Below, in pieces: positions 30,695-40,529 of a stretch of 64,000 nucleotides of DNA (position 1 is the stretch's first letter; every line of letters begins with the position of its first letter). Under the pieces are notes generated by a model. It saw only the letters and a list, made by a program, of their open reading frames with translations, was not told the DNA's origin and ran no database searches. Position numbers and translations under genes: made by a program. Source of the stretch: an uncultured Verrucomicrobiota bacterium (GTDB taxonomy: Bacteria > Verrucomicrobiota > Kiritimatiellia > CAIVKH01); assembly GCA_937996795.1 (NCBI GenBank), contig CALKUH010000040.1:1-64000 (forward strand), in the 5' to 3' direction.

Positions 30695-31723
30695 TCACCT
30701 TCTCAACAGGCAGCGCGCCAGCAAACGCGCGGAGCGACAGGACAGGCGCTGGCCGCAGGCGAAGGGGCTGCGCAGGAAGCGGCGGTACGTCCGCAGGCCC
30801 TGACCCGCGGATACACTGCAAAGCATCGCCCATCTCGCTGCAAACACGCGCCGCAAAGGAAGCGGCTCATAGAGGTGCGCGCGTTCGTTGGCCGAGCACA
30901 AGACATTCAACCACCCCTCCGCCGCGTCCAACGCGCCCCCGTCAAACGGATCGTGCGGGATCGCCACGCGGGCATGCAGGTCCAACTGGGCCGGTGTGAC
31001 CCCGGGCAGCAATGCTCGGATCATGCGATCGTGCACCTTCCGCGTGCGCTCAATCGTCTGGCGGTAGCGCGAGGCCGTCACCTGTTCGGCATGGCAGTGG
31101 TAATCGAACAGGATGTCCGGCAGGTTCGCGCCGCGCAGCGGGCCCAGCGCGCGCGACCACAGTTCATAATCCTGCGTAGTGAGAAAGGTCTCGTCATAGC
31201 GAAGCCCGGCCCTCTCGAAATCCGCCCTGCGCCACATGACCGAGGGATGCGCAAATGCGGTGTGGAACAGCAGCGTGGCGCGGATTTCGGCGTCCGACGC
31301 AGGAAACCGCTGCGCGTATGCGCGGCCGCCCATGTGCTTGCAAATGGCCGTCCCGCAGACCGCAATTTCCGGATGCGTGTCCAGGAAGGCCACCTGGCGT
31401 TCGAGCCGCCGCGGGCGCGACGCGTCGTCGCCGTCCATGCGCGCCACGTACAAACCGCGCGCCTCCCCGAGGGCGCGGTTCAGCGAAGCGGCAAGTCCGG
31501 CGTTGCGCTCGTTGCGCAACACGCGCACCCGCTCATCCGCCCGCGCATAGCGCGCCAGCGCGTCGGCCGTGCCATCGGTGGACGCATCGTCCACGATCAG
31601 GAACTCCAGCGCGCGGTGCGTTTGCCGGAGGATGCTGTCCACCGCCCGCGCGAGGTCGGGACCGGCGTTGTGCACCGCCATCACCACGCTCACGAGCGGC
31701 GGGGCGCCGGTCCCGCGTTTCAT
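30695..31723 (-). CDS. Family 2 glycosyltransferase
   Basis: A 342-residue GT2. LVSVVMAVHNAGPDLARAVD opens the fold, EFLIVDDASTDGT follows, and YVARMDGDDASRP carries the metal-binding DxD. Residues beyond about 240 form a basic, cysteine-containing helical tail without clear membrane character. The ATG at 31723 overlaps the stop of the upstream methyltransferase (ATGA). The open frame continues upstream through that gene, but the extra sequence is not GT2-like and was left out. The sugar and acceptor are unknown. Confidence 0.87.
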   Translation of the reverse strand: MKRGTGAPPLVSVVMAVHNAGPDLARAVDSILRQTHRALEFLIVDDASTDGTADALARYARADERVRVLRNERNAGLAASLNRALGEARGLYVARMDGDDASRPRRLERQVAFLDTHPEIAVCGTAICKHMGGRAYAQRFPASDAEIRATLLFHTAFAHPSVMWRRADFERAGLRYDETFLTTQDYELWSRALGPLRGANLPDILFDYHCHAEQVTASRYRQTIERTRKVHDRMIRALLPGVTPAQLDLHARVAIPHDPFDGGALDAAEGWLNVLCSANERAHLYEPLPLRRVFAARWAMLCSVSAGQGLRTYRRFLRSPFACGQRLSCRSARLLARCLLRR

Positions 31724-32694
31724 GGCTTCACACCGCGATACGCGCAGAACCCCCAGTTCGTCGGCTCGATCTGGTTGAAGCCAATCCCCTTCATCCACGA
31801 GTACACCTCGTAGCTCGTGTGGGTGGATTGGTACGCCGGCGTCACGCTGTCGAACGTATCGAGCAGCGTCCAGTTGCGGTCGGGCAGTTCGCACATCGGA
31901 AAGAAGAAGCGGAGCACCCGTCCGAGCGGATGCACATACTTCAGGAGCGGGCGCGTCACGTCGGCGGCGAAATACGCATACAGCAACGGCAACCGCGGGC
32001 CAAACACGGGCCACAACCAGTTGAAGAGGCGGCGCCACGCCTGGACCTTGGGGTTGTCGTAGTAGCTGCTGCGGCCGTAGACATTCACGGAGACCCAGGC
32101 GCCTGGTTTGGCCGCGCGAAACATCTGCTCCACCCCGCGGCGCGGGTTCGGGGTGTGATGCAACACGCCCTGCGTGTAAAGCGCGTCCAGCGATGCGGTG
32201 CGAATGGGCAGGTTGAGCGCGTCGGCCTGGCAGATGCAGACGTCCGGGTCGCCGCGAAAATTCTGCGCGGCCACATCCACCACCCCGCTGTAGTCCACGC
32301 CAATCACGCGGAACCCATTCGCGCGCGCGACATCCACAAACCGGCCCGGCCCGCACCCGATGTCGGCGATCACCTTCCCCGCGCCGGGGACCGGGTACGT
32401 CTCCCAGCCGGTCACCATCTCCCACATCCGGCGCGTGTAGCCCTCCATCGGCTTGCCGACGTTTTCCGATTCAAACTGGACGCGCGGCCATCGCTTCCAC
32501 TGCCAGCCGAAACTCTGCGCGTAGTTCGGATCCATCGGGACGAAGCGCGGCACACCGCTGACGATGGGATAGCGCGCGGTCGGCGAAACAAACGCGCCTT
32601 CGCGCACGTCGTCCCCCTCGCGCGCGGTGATCTCGAGGCGCAGGTCGGCGCCGGTCGCCGGATCGCAAAAAAAGTCCGCAAACGAAATGTGCAT
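31720..32694 (-). CDS. Class I SAM-dependent methyltransferase
   Basis: A 324-residue methyltransferase. A short N-terminal piece with YPIVSGVPRFVP resembles the Trm112-type segment often found before such domains. VIADIGCGPGRFVDVA near residues 109-124 is the SAM-binding motif I, GVDYSG gives the acidic residue after strand 2, and LYTQGVLHHTPNP is the post-motif region. About 100 C-terminal residues form a helical lid with aromatic and basic residues. It sits between an AsnB-like gene (7 bases upstream) and a GT2 (4-base overlap), so a role in glycan modification is inferred from context alone. Confidence 0.85.
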   Translation of the reverse strand: MHISFADFFCDPATGADLRLEITAREGDDVREGAFVSPTARYPIVSGVPRFVPMDPNYAQSFGWQWKRWPRVQFESENVGKPMEGYTRRMWEMVTGWETYPVPGAGKVIADIGCGPGRFVDVARANGFRVIGVDYSGVVDVAAQNFRGDPDVCICQADALNLPIRTASLDALYTQGVLHHTPNPRRGVEQMFRAAKPGAWVSVNVYGRSSYYDNPKVQAWRRLFNWLWPVFGPRLPLLYAYFAADVTRPLLKYVHPLGRVLRFFFPMCELPDRNWTLLDTFDSVTPAYQSTHTSYEVYSWMKGIGFNQIEPTNWGFCAYRGVKP

Positions 32695-32701
32695 GTCCGA
32701 T

Positions 32702-34516
32702 CTATCCCGTGCTTCCCGGCTGGCGCTCCAGCCACAACGACAACATGAGCAGGCACCATTGCTCGCGCTCGCCGAATCCGCGGACCTGCCCCGGGGTGAG
32801 GCCCGGAAGCTGGTCGAACAGCGGACGCCGGCCGTCGAACAAATACGCCTCGCGCAACTCCGCGCACCGCGCCATCCACGTGGAAAGCGGCGCTCCGAAT
32901 CCTTGTTTATGCCGGTTAAACACCGTCGATGGCAACTCCGGAGCCATCGCCTGCCGGAGCACGTATTTATCCACGTTGTCCTTGATCAACAGCGTGTAGG
33001 GAAGCGACAGGCAGAACTCGGCGAGCTTCACATCGAGAAAAGGCGCACGCAGCTCCAGCCCGTGCGCCATGGAGGCGCGGTCGGTTTTGACGAGGATATC
33101 GCCGGGCATGTACTGCTCCATGTCGAGGCGGAACATGGCGCCCGGCTCGTCCGGGAATCGGTCCGCCACCGACACGTCGGCGGAGGGCAGCTCCCACGCG
33201 GTATAGCGGGCCGGAGAAAACACACGCTGCTGCCAGGCATGCGCGCGCGGCACGGTCCCGCCCGCTCGGCGCAGTCCGTAGATCCGCGTGAACAGGTCGA
33301 GGCCCGGATGCCGCACGCCCGCGCGCTGCGCCACCCGCGCCGCGAGGAAGCCCAGGTCGCGGAAGGCTGTGCGCGACGGGTGGCGGTGGTGCATCGCGAT
33401 GATCGGTTTGTACCAGAAATTATAGCCGCCCATGACCTCGTCGCCGCCATCGCCGGTCAGCACGACCTTCACATGTTCCGCCGCGCGGCGGCAGATCAAC
33501 CACGTCGGGATCGCGGAACTGTCCCAGAACGGCTCGTCGTACACCCCCGCCATCTGCTGGACGAGCGACGGGATGTCCTGCTGCTCATCGCGCAATTCCT
33601 GGTGACGGGTCCCGCAATGCCGCGCCACTTCCGCGGCGTACGGCAGTTCGGAGTACGGGTCTTCGAAACCGTAGGAAATCGTGCGCAATCCGCCCTGCAC
33701 GCGGCTCGCCGCGCGCACCACCGAACTCGAATCGAGCCCGCCGCTGAGGAAGGCCGCCACCTCGACGTCGGCCACCAGTTGCAGGCGCACCGCGCGCTCG
33801 AACAGCGCGCGGAACTCCTCGATCGCCGCGGATTCCTCCACGCGTTCGCGCGCGGCGGGGAAATCCCAATATCGGAGCACCTGCACGCGGCCGTCCCGAT
33901 ACGTAAGCGTATGCGCGGGCGGCAGGCTGTGGATGCCGCGATAAATCGTGCGTCCGCGGGGCGAATAGCCGAAGTGCAGGTAGTGGGCGAGGGAGGCGCG
34001 GTCGATTTCCGGCTGAAACAATCCGGAGGCGATCAGCGCCTTGAGTTCCGAGGAGAGCACCAGTCCGCCCCCCGGCAGTTCCGCATAAAACAGCGGTTTC
34101 TCGCCAAACCGGTCGCGCGCGGCGAACAGGGTTTGCGCGGGGTCATCCCAGATCGCGAACGCGAACATCCCGGGCAGCTGCGCCATCATCCCGCTGCCGT
34201 GTTTTTCGTACAGCGCGAGCAGCAACTCGGTGTCGCCCTGCGTGCGGAACGGATAGTCCAGTCCGGCGCGGATTTCCTTGTACCCGTAGATTTCGCCGTT
34301 GAAGGTGAGGCCGCGCGCGCCGGAGGCATCGCGCATGGGTTGCGGGCTTCCCGCCAGGTCCACGATGCTCAGGCGGCGGTGACCCAGCAGGCAATGGCCG
34401 AACACGTCCAGCCCCTCGCCATCCGGCCCGCGGTGCGCGAGACGGCGATTCATGCGCGCCATCGTTTCGCGATGTCGCGCCGCATCCCGGATCACCAGCG
34501 CATTGATTCCGCACAT
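32702..34516 (-). CDS. asnB: Asparagine synthase-like glutamine amidotransferase (copy 1)
   Basis: The 604-residue protein has the two-domain layout of glutamine-hydrolysing asparagine synthetase. Cys2 is the class II amidotransferase nucleophile (MCGI), with RRLAHRGPDG and FNGEIYGYKE around the glutaminase site. FLSGGLDSSS at 256-265 is the pyrophosphatase loop of the synthetase domain, and LTGDGGDEVMGGYNF follows. In surface-glycan loci such proteins often amidate uronic acids rather than make asparagine. The WbpB/D/E-type genes nearby would provide a uronic-acid substrate, but this remains inference. It is the first gene of a minus-strand group behind a plausible promoter and is divergent from a GT4 gene. 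Confidence 0.9.
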   Translation of the reverse strand: MCGINALVIRDAARHRETMARMNRRLAHRGPDGEGLDVFGHCLLGHRRLSIVDLAGSPQPMRDASGARGLTFNGEIYGYKEIRAGLDYPFRTQGDTELLLALYEKHGSGMMAQLPGMFAFAIWDDPAQTLFAARDRFGEKPLFYAELPGGGLVLSSELKALIASGLFQPEIDRASLAHYLHFGYSPRGRTIYRGIHSLPPAHTLTYRDGRVQVLRYWDFPAARERVEESAAIEEFRALFERAVRLQLVADVEVAAFLSGGLDSSSVVRAASRVQGGLRTISYGFEDPYSELPYAAEVARHCGTRHQELRDEQQDIPSLVQQMAGVYDEPFWDSSAIPTWLICRRAAEHVKVVLTGDGGDEVMGGYNFWYKPIIAMHHRHPSRTAFRDLGFLAARVAQRAGVRHPGLDLFTRIYGLRRAGGTVPRAHAWQQRVFSPARYTAWELPSADVSVADRFPDEPGAMFRLDMEQYMPGDILVKTDRASMAHGLELRAPFLDVKLAEFCLSLPYTLLIKDNVDKYVLRQAMAPELPSTVFNRHKQGFGAPLSTWMARCAELREAYLFDGRRPLFDQLPGLTPGQVRGFGEREQWCLLMLSLWLERQPGSTG

Positions 34517-34565
34517 ACGACGAGCCGCCCCCTCGTGAACACATCCACCCGTTCAACGCGCGGCC

Positions 34566-34593
34566 ACCATATCAGGTGGGGACCGGACTTCAA
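34566..34593 (-). promoter_or_regulatory. Candidate sigma70-type promoter for the asnB-led group
   Basis: Read on the minus strand, TTGAAG (34593-34588) and TGATATGGT, whose hexamer TATGGT lies at 34571-34566, are 16 bases apart. The TG one base before the hexamer makes an extended -10 element. Transcription would start near 34559, about 40 bases before the asnB ATG. The -10 hexamer overlaps a CCACC/GGTGG inverted repeat (34564-34579) that could be an operator. Both hexamers are imperfect and nothing was measured. Confidence 0.35.
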
Positions 34594-34659
34594 GAAGGCT
34601 CCACGGCACACACAATTTGTAAGTGCCTTTCGAGTCCTGCCTTCGTACTGTTTGCCCGA

Positions 34660-35666
34660 ATGCAAACCGCCCCGAAAGCCGCCCGCCCGCTGCGCATCCT
34701 GACCAACATGGCCTATTGGCAAAGCGCCGTGTGGGCGGGGCGCGTGGACTCGATTTATCCGGAGCACGGACGCGAACTCCGGGGGGAATGGCCGGTCCTC
34801 CGCCAGGTCCGGGCCCTGCTGCGGCGGCGAGGCGAGTATGATGTCGTCGTGACCCTCGGGGTCCGCGAGTCGATGATCTACGGGCTCTGCTGCCTGCTGA
34901 CCGGGCGCGCGCCGCGCCAGATCATGACGGAGGTGTTCATCGACGAGCCGCGCGCGTCGCTCGCGTGGCGCCTCAAGACCGCGCTGTACGGCGTGGTCGC
35001 CCGGCGCGCGTGGGGACACCTCACGAACAGTGCGACGGAAATCGACACCATGTCGGCGCGCTACGGCGTGCCGCGCGAACGGTTCCGCTTCGTCCCGCTG
35101 AACAGCACGCTGGCCGGGGAGCCGTTTTCCACGCGCGACGACGGCTTCATCCTGGCCGCGGGCCGCACGCTCCGCGACTACCCGTGCCTGATCGAAGCGG
35201 TCCGCGGCCTGCCGCATCGCGTCATCATCATCTGCGGCCGCGACGACGCCTTCGCCGCGACGCTTCCGCCAAATGTGACCGTCCTGCGCGAAATCGGGTT
35301 CGACGCCTACGTGGACCACATCCGCCGCTGCACGCTGCTCGCGCTCCCGCTCCGCGCCACGGGCCGCGCCACGGGCCAGGTCGTCGCGCTCGACGCGATG
35401 GCGGTGGGCAAGCCGGTCATCGTCACGCGCATGCCGGGCACCGTGGACTACATCCGCCACGACGAAAACGGCCTGCTGGTGGAACCCGGCGACGTCGCGG
35501 GCCTGCGCGCGGCGATCGACGGCCTGGTGGCCGATCCCGCGCGTCGCGAGCGGCTCGGCCGCGCGGCCTACGCCGATGTCCAGCGCCTCCATTCATTTGA
35601 CACCCATGCCCTCGCCAAACTACAAGCTATTGCAGACCTGTACGCCCAGGCGCACGGGACACCGGC

Positions 35667-35670
<4 letters not shown>
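34660..35670 (+). CDS. Family 4 (GT-B) glycosyltransferase
   Basis: A 336-residue GT-B fold enzyme. The C-terminal half has the donor site of GT4: FILAAGRTLRDYPCLIEAV, VALDAMAVGKPVIVTRMPGT and the tail NGLLVEPGD. The usual ExFGxxxxE acidic element is reduced here to the DAMAVGKPV region. The N-terminal acceptor half starts RILTNMAYWQSAVWAG. The ATG at 34660 was chosen because the preceding in-frame 28 codons are not conserved in character and lie in the divergent intergenic region. It overlaps the next gene by four bases and leads a three-gene plus-strand operon. Sugar specificity is unknown. Confidence 0.85.
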
Positions 35671-36628
<958 letters not shown>

Positions 36629-36632
<4 letters not shown>

Positions 36633-37321
36633 GCCTGCGCAACACGGTCATCGGCTGGCTGCGCAAGACCGGGCTGCTGCGCTTCATCGCGTCGCTGCAC
36701 CAGGCGTGGCTGAATTTCATCAAGTGGACCTGCCGCCTGCGGGGCAAATCGCACCTCGATGTGATCTATAACGACAGCTACTTCGCCGCGGAGGAGGCGT
36801 GGACCGAGCCGAGCGCGCGCGCGGTGGTGGACATCATCCTCAAGGCGTTCCCGGTGCGCTCGGTGGCCGATGTCGGCTGCGGGTCCGCCGTCTACCTGCG
36901 CTTTTTCAAAGAGGCGGGCGTCGAGATCAAGGGCTACGAGGGCAGCCCCGCCGCGATCCAGCGCGCGCATGTGGACAAATCGTTCATCGAACAATGCGAC
37001 CTGACCCAGCCGCTCGCGCCGTCGCGCCGCTACGAGCTGGTCATCTGCTTCGAGGTGGCGGAGCACCTGCCGTTTGAAGCGTCGGAGACGATGGCGCGCA
37101 ACGTGGCGTCGCTGTCGGATCACATCCTCTTCTCCGCCGCGCAACCCGGCCAGGGCGGCGTGGATCACATCAACGAGCAGCCCTGCTCGTTCTGGCAACA
37201 GCACTTCGAGGCCCTCGGCTACCGCCTCGACGAAAACGCCACCGCTCACCTGCGCGCCGAATTCGGCAAGCAGGGCTCCGTCTGGTGGCTCGAGAAAAAC
37301 CTCATCGTCCTCCACAAGTAG
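36629..37321 (+). CDS. Class I SAM-dependent methyltransferase
   Basis: A 230-residue methyltransferase with VADVGCGSAVYLRFFKEAG as SAM motif I near residues 79-97, GYEGSP after strand 2 and LVICFEVAEHLPFE as the motif around strand 4. The last 60 residues, with HINEQPCSFWQQHFEALGY, look like the substrate-recognition part of glycan or small-molecule methyltransferases in polysaccharide loci. The ATG at 36629 overlaps the stop of the polyprenyl-phosphate glycosyltransferase. This start is preferred over an in-frame codon eight residues upstream because of that coupling. It ends the short plus-strand operon and faces a minus-strand gene across 66 bases. Confidence 0.85.
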
Positions 37322-37347
37322 GACATTATTCGCGGACGTCCCCACGG

Positions 37348-37363
37348 AGGACGGCATCGTCCT
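37348..37363. terminator. Short hairpin between convergent genes
   Basis: A perfect 6-bp stem, AGGACG / CGTCCT, with loop GCAT lies in the 66-base gap between a plus-strand methyltransferase and a minus-strand membrane protein gene. A second small palindrome, GGACGTCC, precedes it. The position suits a bidirectional terminator, but there is no T-tract on either side, so the call is weak. Confidence 0.25.
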
Positions 37364-37387
37364 ATCGCCAACCGTTTCAGGGCGCAG

Positions 37388-39355
37388 CTACGGATCTGCC
37401 TTCAGATAACCCCAGCGCAGGAGCGGAACGGATTCCTCACAAGGGGCGAGGCCGGTGATCCGCACCTCCAGCGGACCCGTTGCGCCCGGCGTCACCGCGG
37501 CGCTGATCCGCTGGACATAGGCGAGGTCGCGCGCAGGCACCGCATACAACACCGCGCCGGCATGCGTGATCTCGACGCGCGCATCCGCAAGGCGCCCGGA
37601 ATCGAGCGGCCACAGGAACAGCGACACCGCGGCGCGGCCCCCGGGTACGGTAAACGGCACCGCGTGTGCGGGCGCCTCGCAACTCAACACGGCGGAGAAG
37701 ACCGTTTGATCCGGCGCGGCCGGAACGCCGCGCGCGTCCTGTGCGGCGCGCAGGTCGGCAAACAACTTCGGTCCGGCGGTTGCCCGGATCAACGGCGGGG
37801 CGAACAGTGCCAACGCCACGAGTCCCGCTACCGCGGCAGCGCCCCACCCGGCGAGCGCAACCACACGCGCGCGCACGGACCCTGCGGGGTCGGCGCCGCG
37901 GACAAACGCGCCCGCCGCCAGCAGCGCCAGCAGGCCGTGCACGTGGAACGAATAGCGGGGCGACGTTTCACCCGCCAGCACGTACACGGCGCAGAACAGC
38001 AAAGGCACGGCAGCCGTGAACAGCCGATCCGTCCGCGCGCGCTCCGGATCGCCGAAGCGGCGCCAGAGACCGAGCAACACGCATCCGAGCAGCAACGGGG
38101 CGAACAGCAGCCGCGTCGCCTTGAACGACCGCGACAAATCCGGCGGGGCCGCTGCCGCGAGTTGTTGCTCAAGGGCCGTCGCGTAGCCGATGAGGAAATA
38201 CTTGGCGACCTTGATGACGGGCAACTCGATCAGCGTGCGCGCGGGCTCGTGCGCCATCTGCGAGAGGATCAGGCTCTTCATCGCCTCCGTCTTGTGAGGC
38301 CAGGGCGTGACCCGGTCGATCTGTTCATACCCCCCGTAATACTCGCCCATCGTGACGAGATTCCAACCCCGCGCGGTAAAGCTGATGGGGTGCGAGCTCA
38401 TGCGCAGCGGGCGATACTGCATCAGCCAGTCGGTGAAGCGCGATGACACGGGCACAAACACCGCGGCGGCCACCAGCAACATCGCCGCCATGCGCGCCAC
38501 ACGCGGATCTTTCAGGCCGTGCGCGAGGACGCACAGGACAAACGCGCCGACGGCGGCCAGCAGCATGAATTTGTCGATGCCGCTCTGCACGTGCAGGCCC
38601 AGCAGCACCAGACCGAACACCGCGCCGGCAGCGGCGGACGCGCGCCACGACGGAAGCACGCCACCCAGCGGGCGGGCCAGCAGGACCACGCCGGCCAGCA
38701 CGAGGAAGGCGCCGAAGTACTGGTGCGTGTAGTCGAGGGTCATCCATGTGTGCAGCGGGATGACCGACACCATCGCGAAGGCGACGCGCGCCGCTTTGCG
38801 ATCCAGCACGCGGCGCGCCAGCGCATACACCAGTGCGTTGTGCAGCAGCGACCAGCCCAGGTTCAGGATGCGGGCCGTTTCAACCTCGTGGCCCGGCAGC
38901 CAGCGCGCGAGCGGAAGCAGGAACGGAAACGAGCGCCCGACCCAGAGATAGTCGTCGTAATAGATGCCCGCGAGCCGCGTCATCACCTCGTCGCCACAGC
39001 CCTCGCGCGCAAGCATCCGGATGGCATCCAGCATGAACTGGCAGTCGCCGGCCTGCGCATAGGCAGGCACGGCCCACCAGAGCAACAGGCGCACCGCGAG
39101 CACCGCGCCGCTGATTGCGAGCAGGAAGCGCAGATCGGACGCGGTGTCCGGCACCCGCTCCGCCCGTCGGAACAGGGCGAGCGCGACGACCAGCCACACC
39201 AACCCGGCGCCCAGCCCGGACGCCTCCGTGCCCAACAACCAGCGACCCGCCACTCCGGTGGCCACGAGGAATGAAAGCCCGATGGCGAGCAGCAGGAACG
39301 CAGTGACGCCCCCGCCCACCCAGCGCAACACGTCGGAGCCCCGGGGCATGTTCAT
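37388..39355 (-). CDS. Large polytopic GT-C-type membrane glycosyltransferase with C-terminal soluble domain
   Basis: A 655-residue protein with about a dozen hydrophobic helices up to residue 520, followed by a beta-rich tail of about 125 residues. The loop after the early helices reads AYAQAGDCQFMLDAIRML; its aspartate near residue 104 is placed like the catalytic acid of GT39/ArnT-like enzymes. RSFPFLLPLARWLPGHE and LDYTHQYFGAFLVLAG are further loop and helix elements of this fold. It should transfer a sugar from a polyprenyl carrier outside the membrane. Subfamily and acceptor are not recognised. The start overlaps the stop of the upstream GT4 gene (ATGA). Confidence 0.68.
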   Translation of the reverse strand: MNMPRGSDVLRWVGGGVTAFLLLAIGLSFLVATGVAGRWLLGTEASGLGAGLVWLVVALALFRRAERVPDTASDLRFLLAISGAVLAVRLLLWWAVPAYAQAGDCQFMLDAIRMLAREGCGDEVMTRLAGIYYDDYLWVGRSFPFLLPLARWLPGHEVETARILNLGWSLLHNALVYALARRVLDRKAARVAFAMVSVIPLHTWMTLDYTHQYFGAFLVLAGVVLLARPLGGVLPSWRASAAAGAVFGLVLLGLHVQSGIDKFMLLAAVGAFVLCVLAHGLKDPRVARMAAMLLVAAAVFVPVSSRFTDWLMQYRPLRMSSHPISFTARGWNLVTMGEYYGGYEQIDRVTPWPHKTEAMKSLILSQMAHEPARTLIELPVIKVAKYFLIGYATALEQQLAAAAPPDLSRSFKATRLLFAPLLLGCVLLGLWRRFGDPERARTDRLFTAAVPLLFCAVYVLAGETSPRYSFHVHGLLALLAAGAFVRGADPAGSVRARVVALAGWGAAAVAGLVALALFAPPLIRATAGPKLFADLRAAQDARGVPAAPDQTVFSAVLSCEAPAHAVPFTVPGGRAAVSLFLWPLDSGRLADARVEITHAGAVLYAVPARDLAYVQRISAAVTPGATGPLEVRITGLAPCEESVPLLRWGYLKADP

Positions 39356-40440
39356 GCAAGGCCTGCGCTTTCCGCGTACAGCGCGCGATGCTCCCGCACC
39401 ATGCGCTCAAGGGAGAAATGGGCGGCCAGTCGAATCCGCCCGGCACGCCCCCATTCGTCCGCCAGCGCCAGATTTCCCGCGAGTTCCTGCATCGCATCGG
39501 CCAGCGCCGGGACATCATCCAGCGCCACGAGTCGGCCCGTCCCGCCGTCGATCACGAGATCGGGCATTCCGCCGACGCGTGTCGCGAGCACGGGGCGGCC
39601 CCACGCCATGGCTTCCAGAATGCTGAAGGGCAGATTCTCAATCCGGGAGCAGATGACATACGCATCGATCGCCTGCATGAATGCGGCGACCTCCTGGTAG
39701 CCGGTCACCTGCATGCACGCGGACAATCCCGCCTGCTCCACCTGCCGCCGGATGTCGGACGCGCCGTGTCCCTGTCCCGCAATGAGAAACCGCGCCTCCG
39801 GATGCGCGGCCTGCACGAGGCGCGCGGCCTGGATGAACTGGGTGTGGTTCTTCTCCTCGCTGAAGCGGCCCATCATGCCGAACGTGAAGGGTCGTTGCGG
39901 ACGCGCGGGCACCGGGTCCGGCCACGCGCGCAGACCGGAGGGAATGCGCCGCAAACGGGCCCGCGCGAGGCCTGTGTCGAGCAGCAGCGATTCATAAAAG
40001 GAGGACAGGCAGATCACGCGGTCACACCGCTTCAGGCACCAGCGGTCGATGGCGTCGTAGAGGCGCTCCTTCCGGTCCGCGCGGAAAAGCCAGCCGTGGA
40101 CCGTCGCCACCACCGGGCGCACGCGCGACAGCCACGCGTGCAGGTTGGCCTTGTAGCCGATGACGTGCAGCACTTCGCCGCGCCGCGCGGCGAACGCGCG
40201 GCGGATGGCGCGGGCGAGCGGGAGCGAGAGGCGTCCCGCGACGGGAAACATGCGGACCTCGAATCCCTCCGCCTCCAACGCGTCGCGCAGGCCGGAGGGC
40301 CCATCGCCCATCCGCTCCTCGCGGATAAGGAAAAAAACCGGCGTGTCGCCGGCCTGCTTGAGGCCGGCCGCCAGATCGAGGGTCGCGCGTTCCGCGCCGA
40401 AAACCGCGCCGGTATCCTGCATCAGGAAAACAATGTTCAT
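39352..40440 (-). CDS. Family 4 glycosyltransferase
   Basis: A 362-residue GT4 enzyme. The N-terminal acceptor domain opens with NIVFLMQDTGAVFGAERATL. The C-terminal donor domain has FGMMGRFSEEKNHTQFIQAA, ARFLIAGQGHGASD, and SRIENLPFSILEAMAWGRPV with the acidic pair of the family (E near 277 and E near 284). It is cytosolic and retaining by family rule; donor and acceptor cannot be named. It is divergent from a GT2 gene across 89 bases and overlaps the downstream membrane glycosyltransferase by four bases, suggesting the two act on the same glycan. Confidence 0.92.
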   Translation of the reverse strand: MNIVFLMQDTGAVFGAERATLDLAAGLKQAGDTPVFFLIREERMGDGPSGLRDALEAEGFEVRMFPVAGRLSLPLARAIRRAFAARRGEVLHVIGYKANLHAWLSRVRPVVATVHGWLFRADRKERLYDAIDRWCLKRCDRVICLSSFYESLLLDTGLARARLRRIPSGLRAWPDPVPARPQRPFTFGMMGRFSEEKNHTQFIQAARLVQAAHPEARFLIAGQGHGASDIRRQVEQAGLSACMQVTGYQEVAAFMQAIDAYVICSRIENLPFSILEAMAWGRPVLATRVGGMPDLVIDGGTGRLVALDDVPALADAMQELAGNLALADEWGRAGRIRLAAHFSLERMVREHRALYAESAGLA

Positions 40441-40529
40441 GCGCGGGCCCTACCGTCCGACATCCAAGGCCCTCCGTTCAACCCTTTTGTTCTTCGTCTC
40501 CCCCGCGGCGCCCTGCTACAACAGCCGCC

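Noticed and set aside
31724..32425. Upstream extension of the GT2 gene at 30695-31723
   Set aside because: The frame is open into the methyltransferase gene, but only the part from the ATG at 31723 is GT2-like and the ATGA overlap explains its start.
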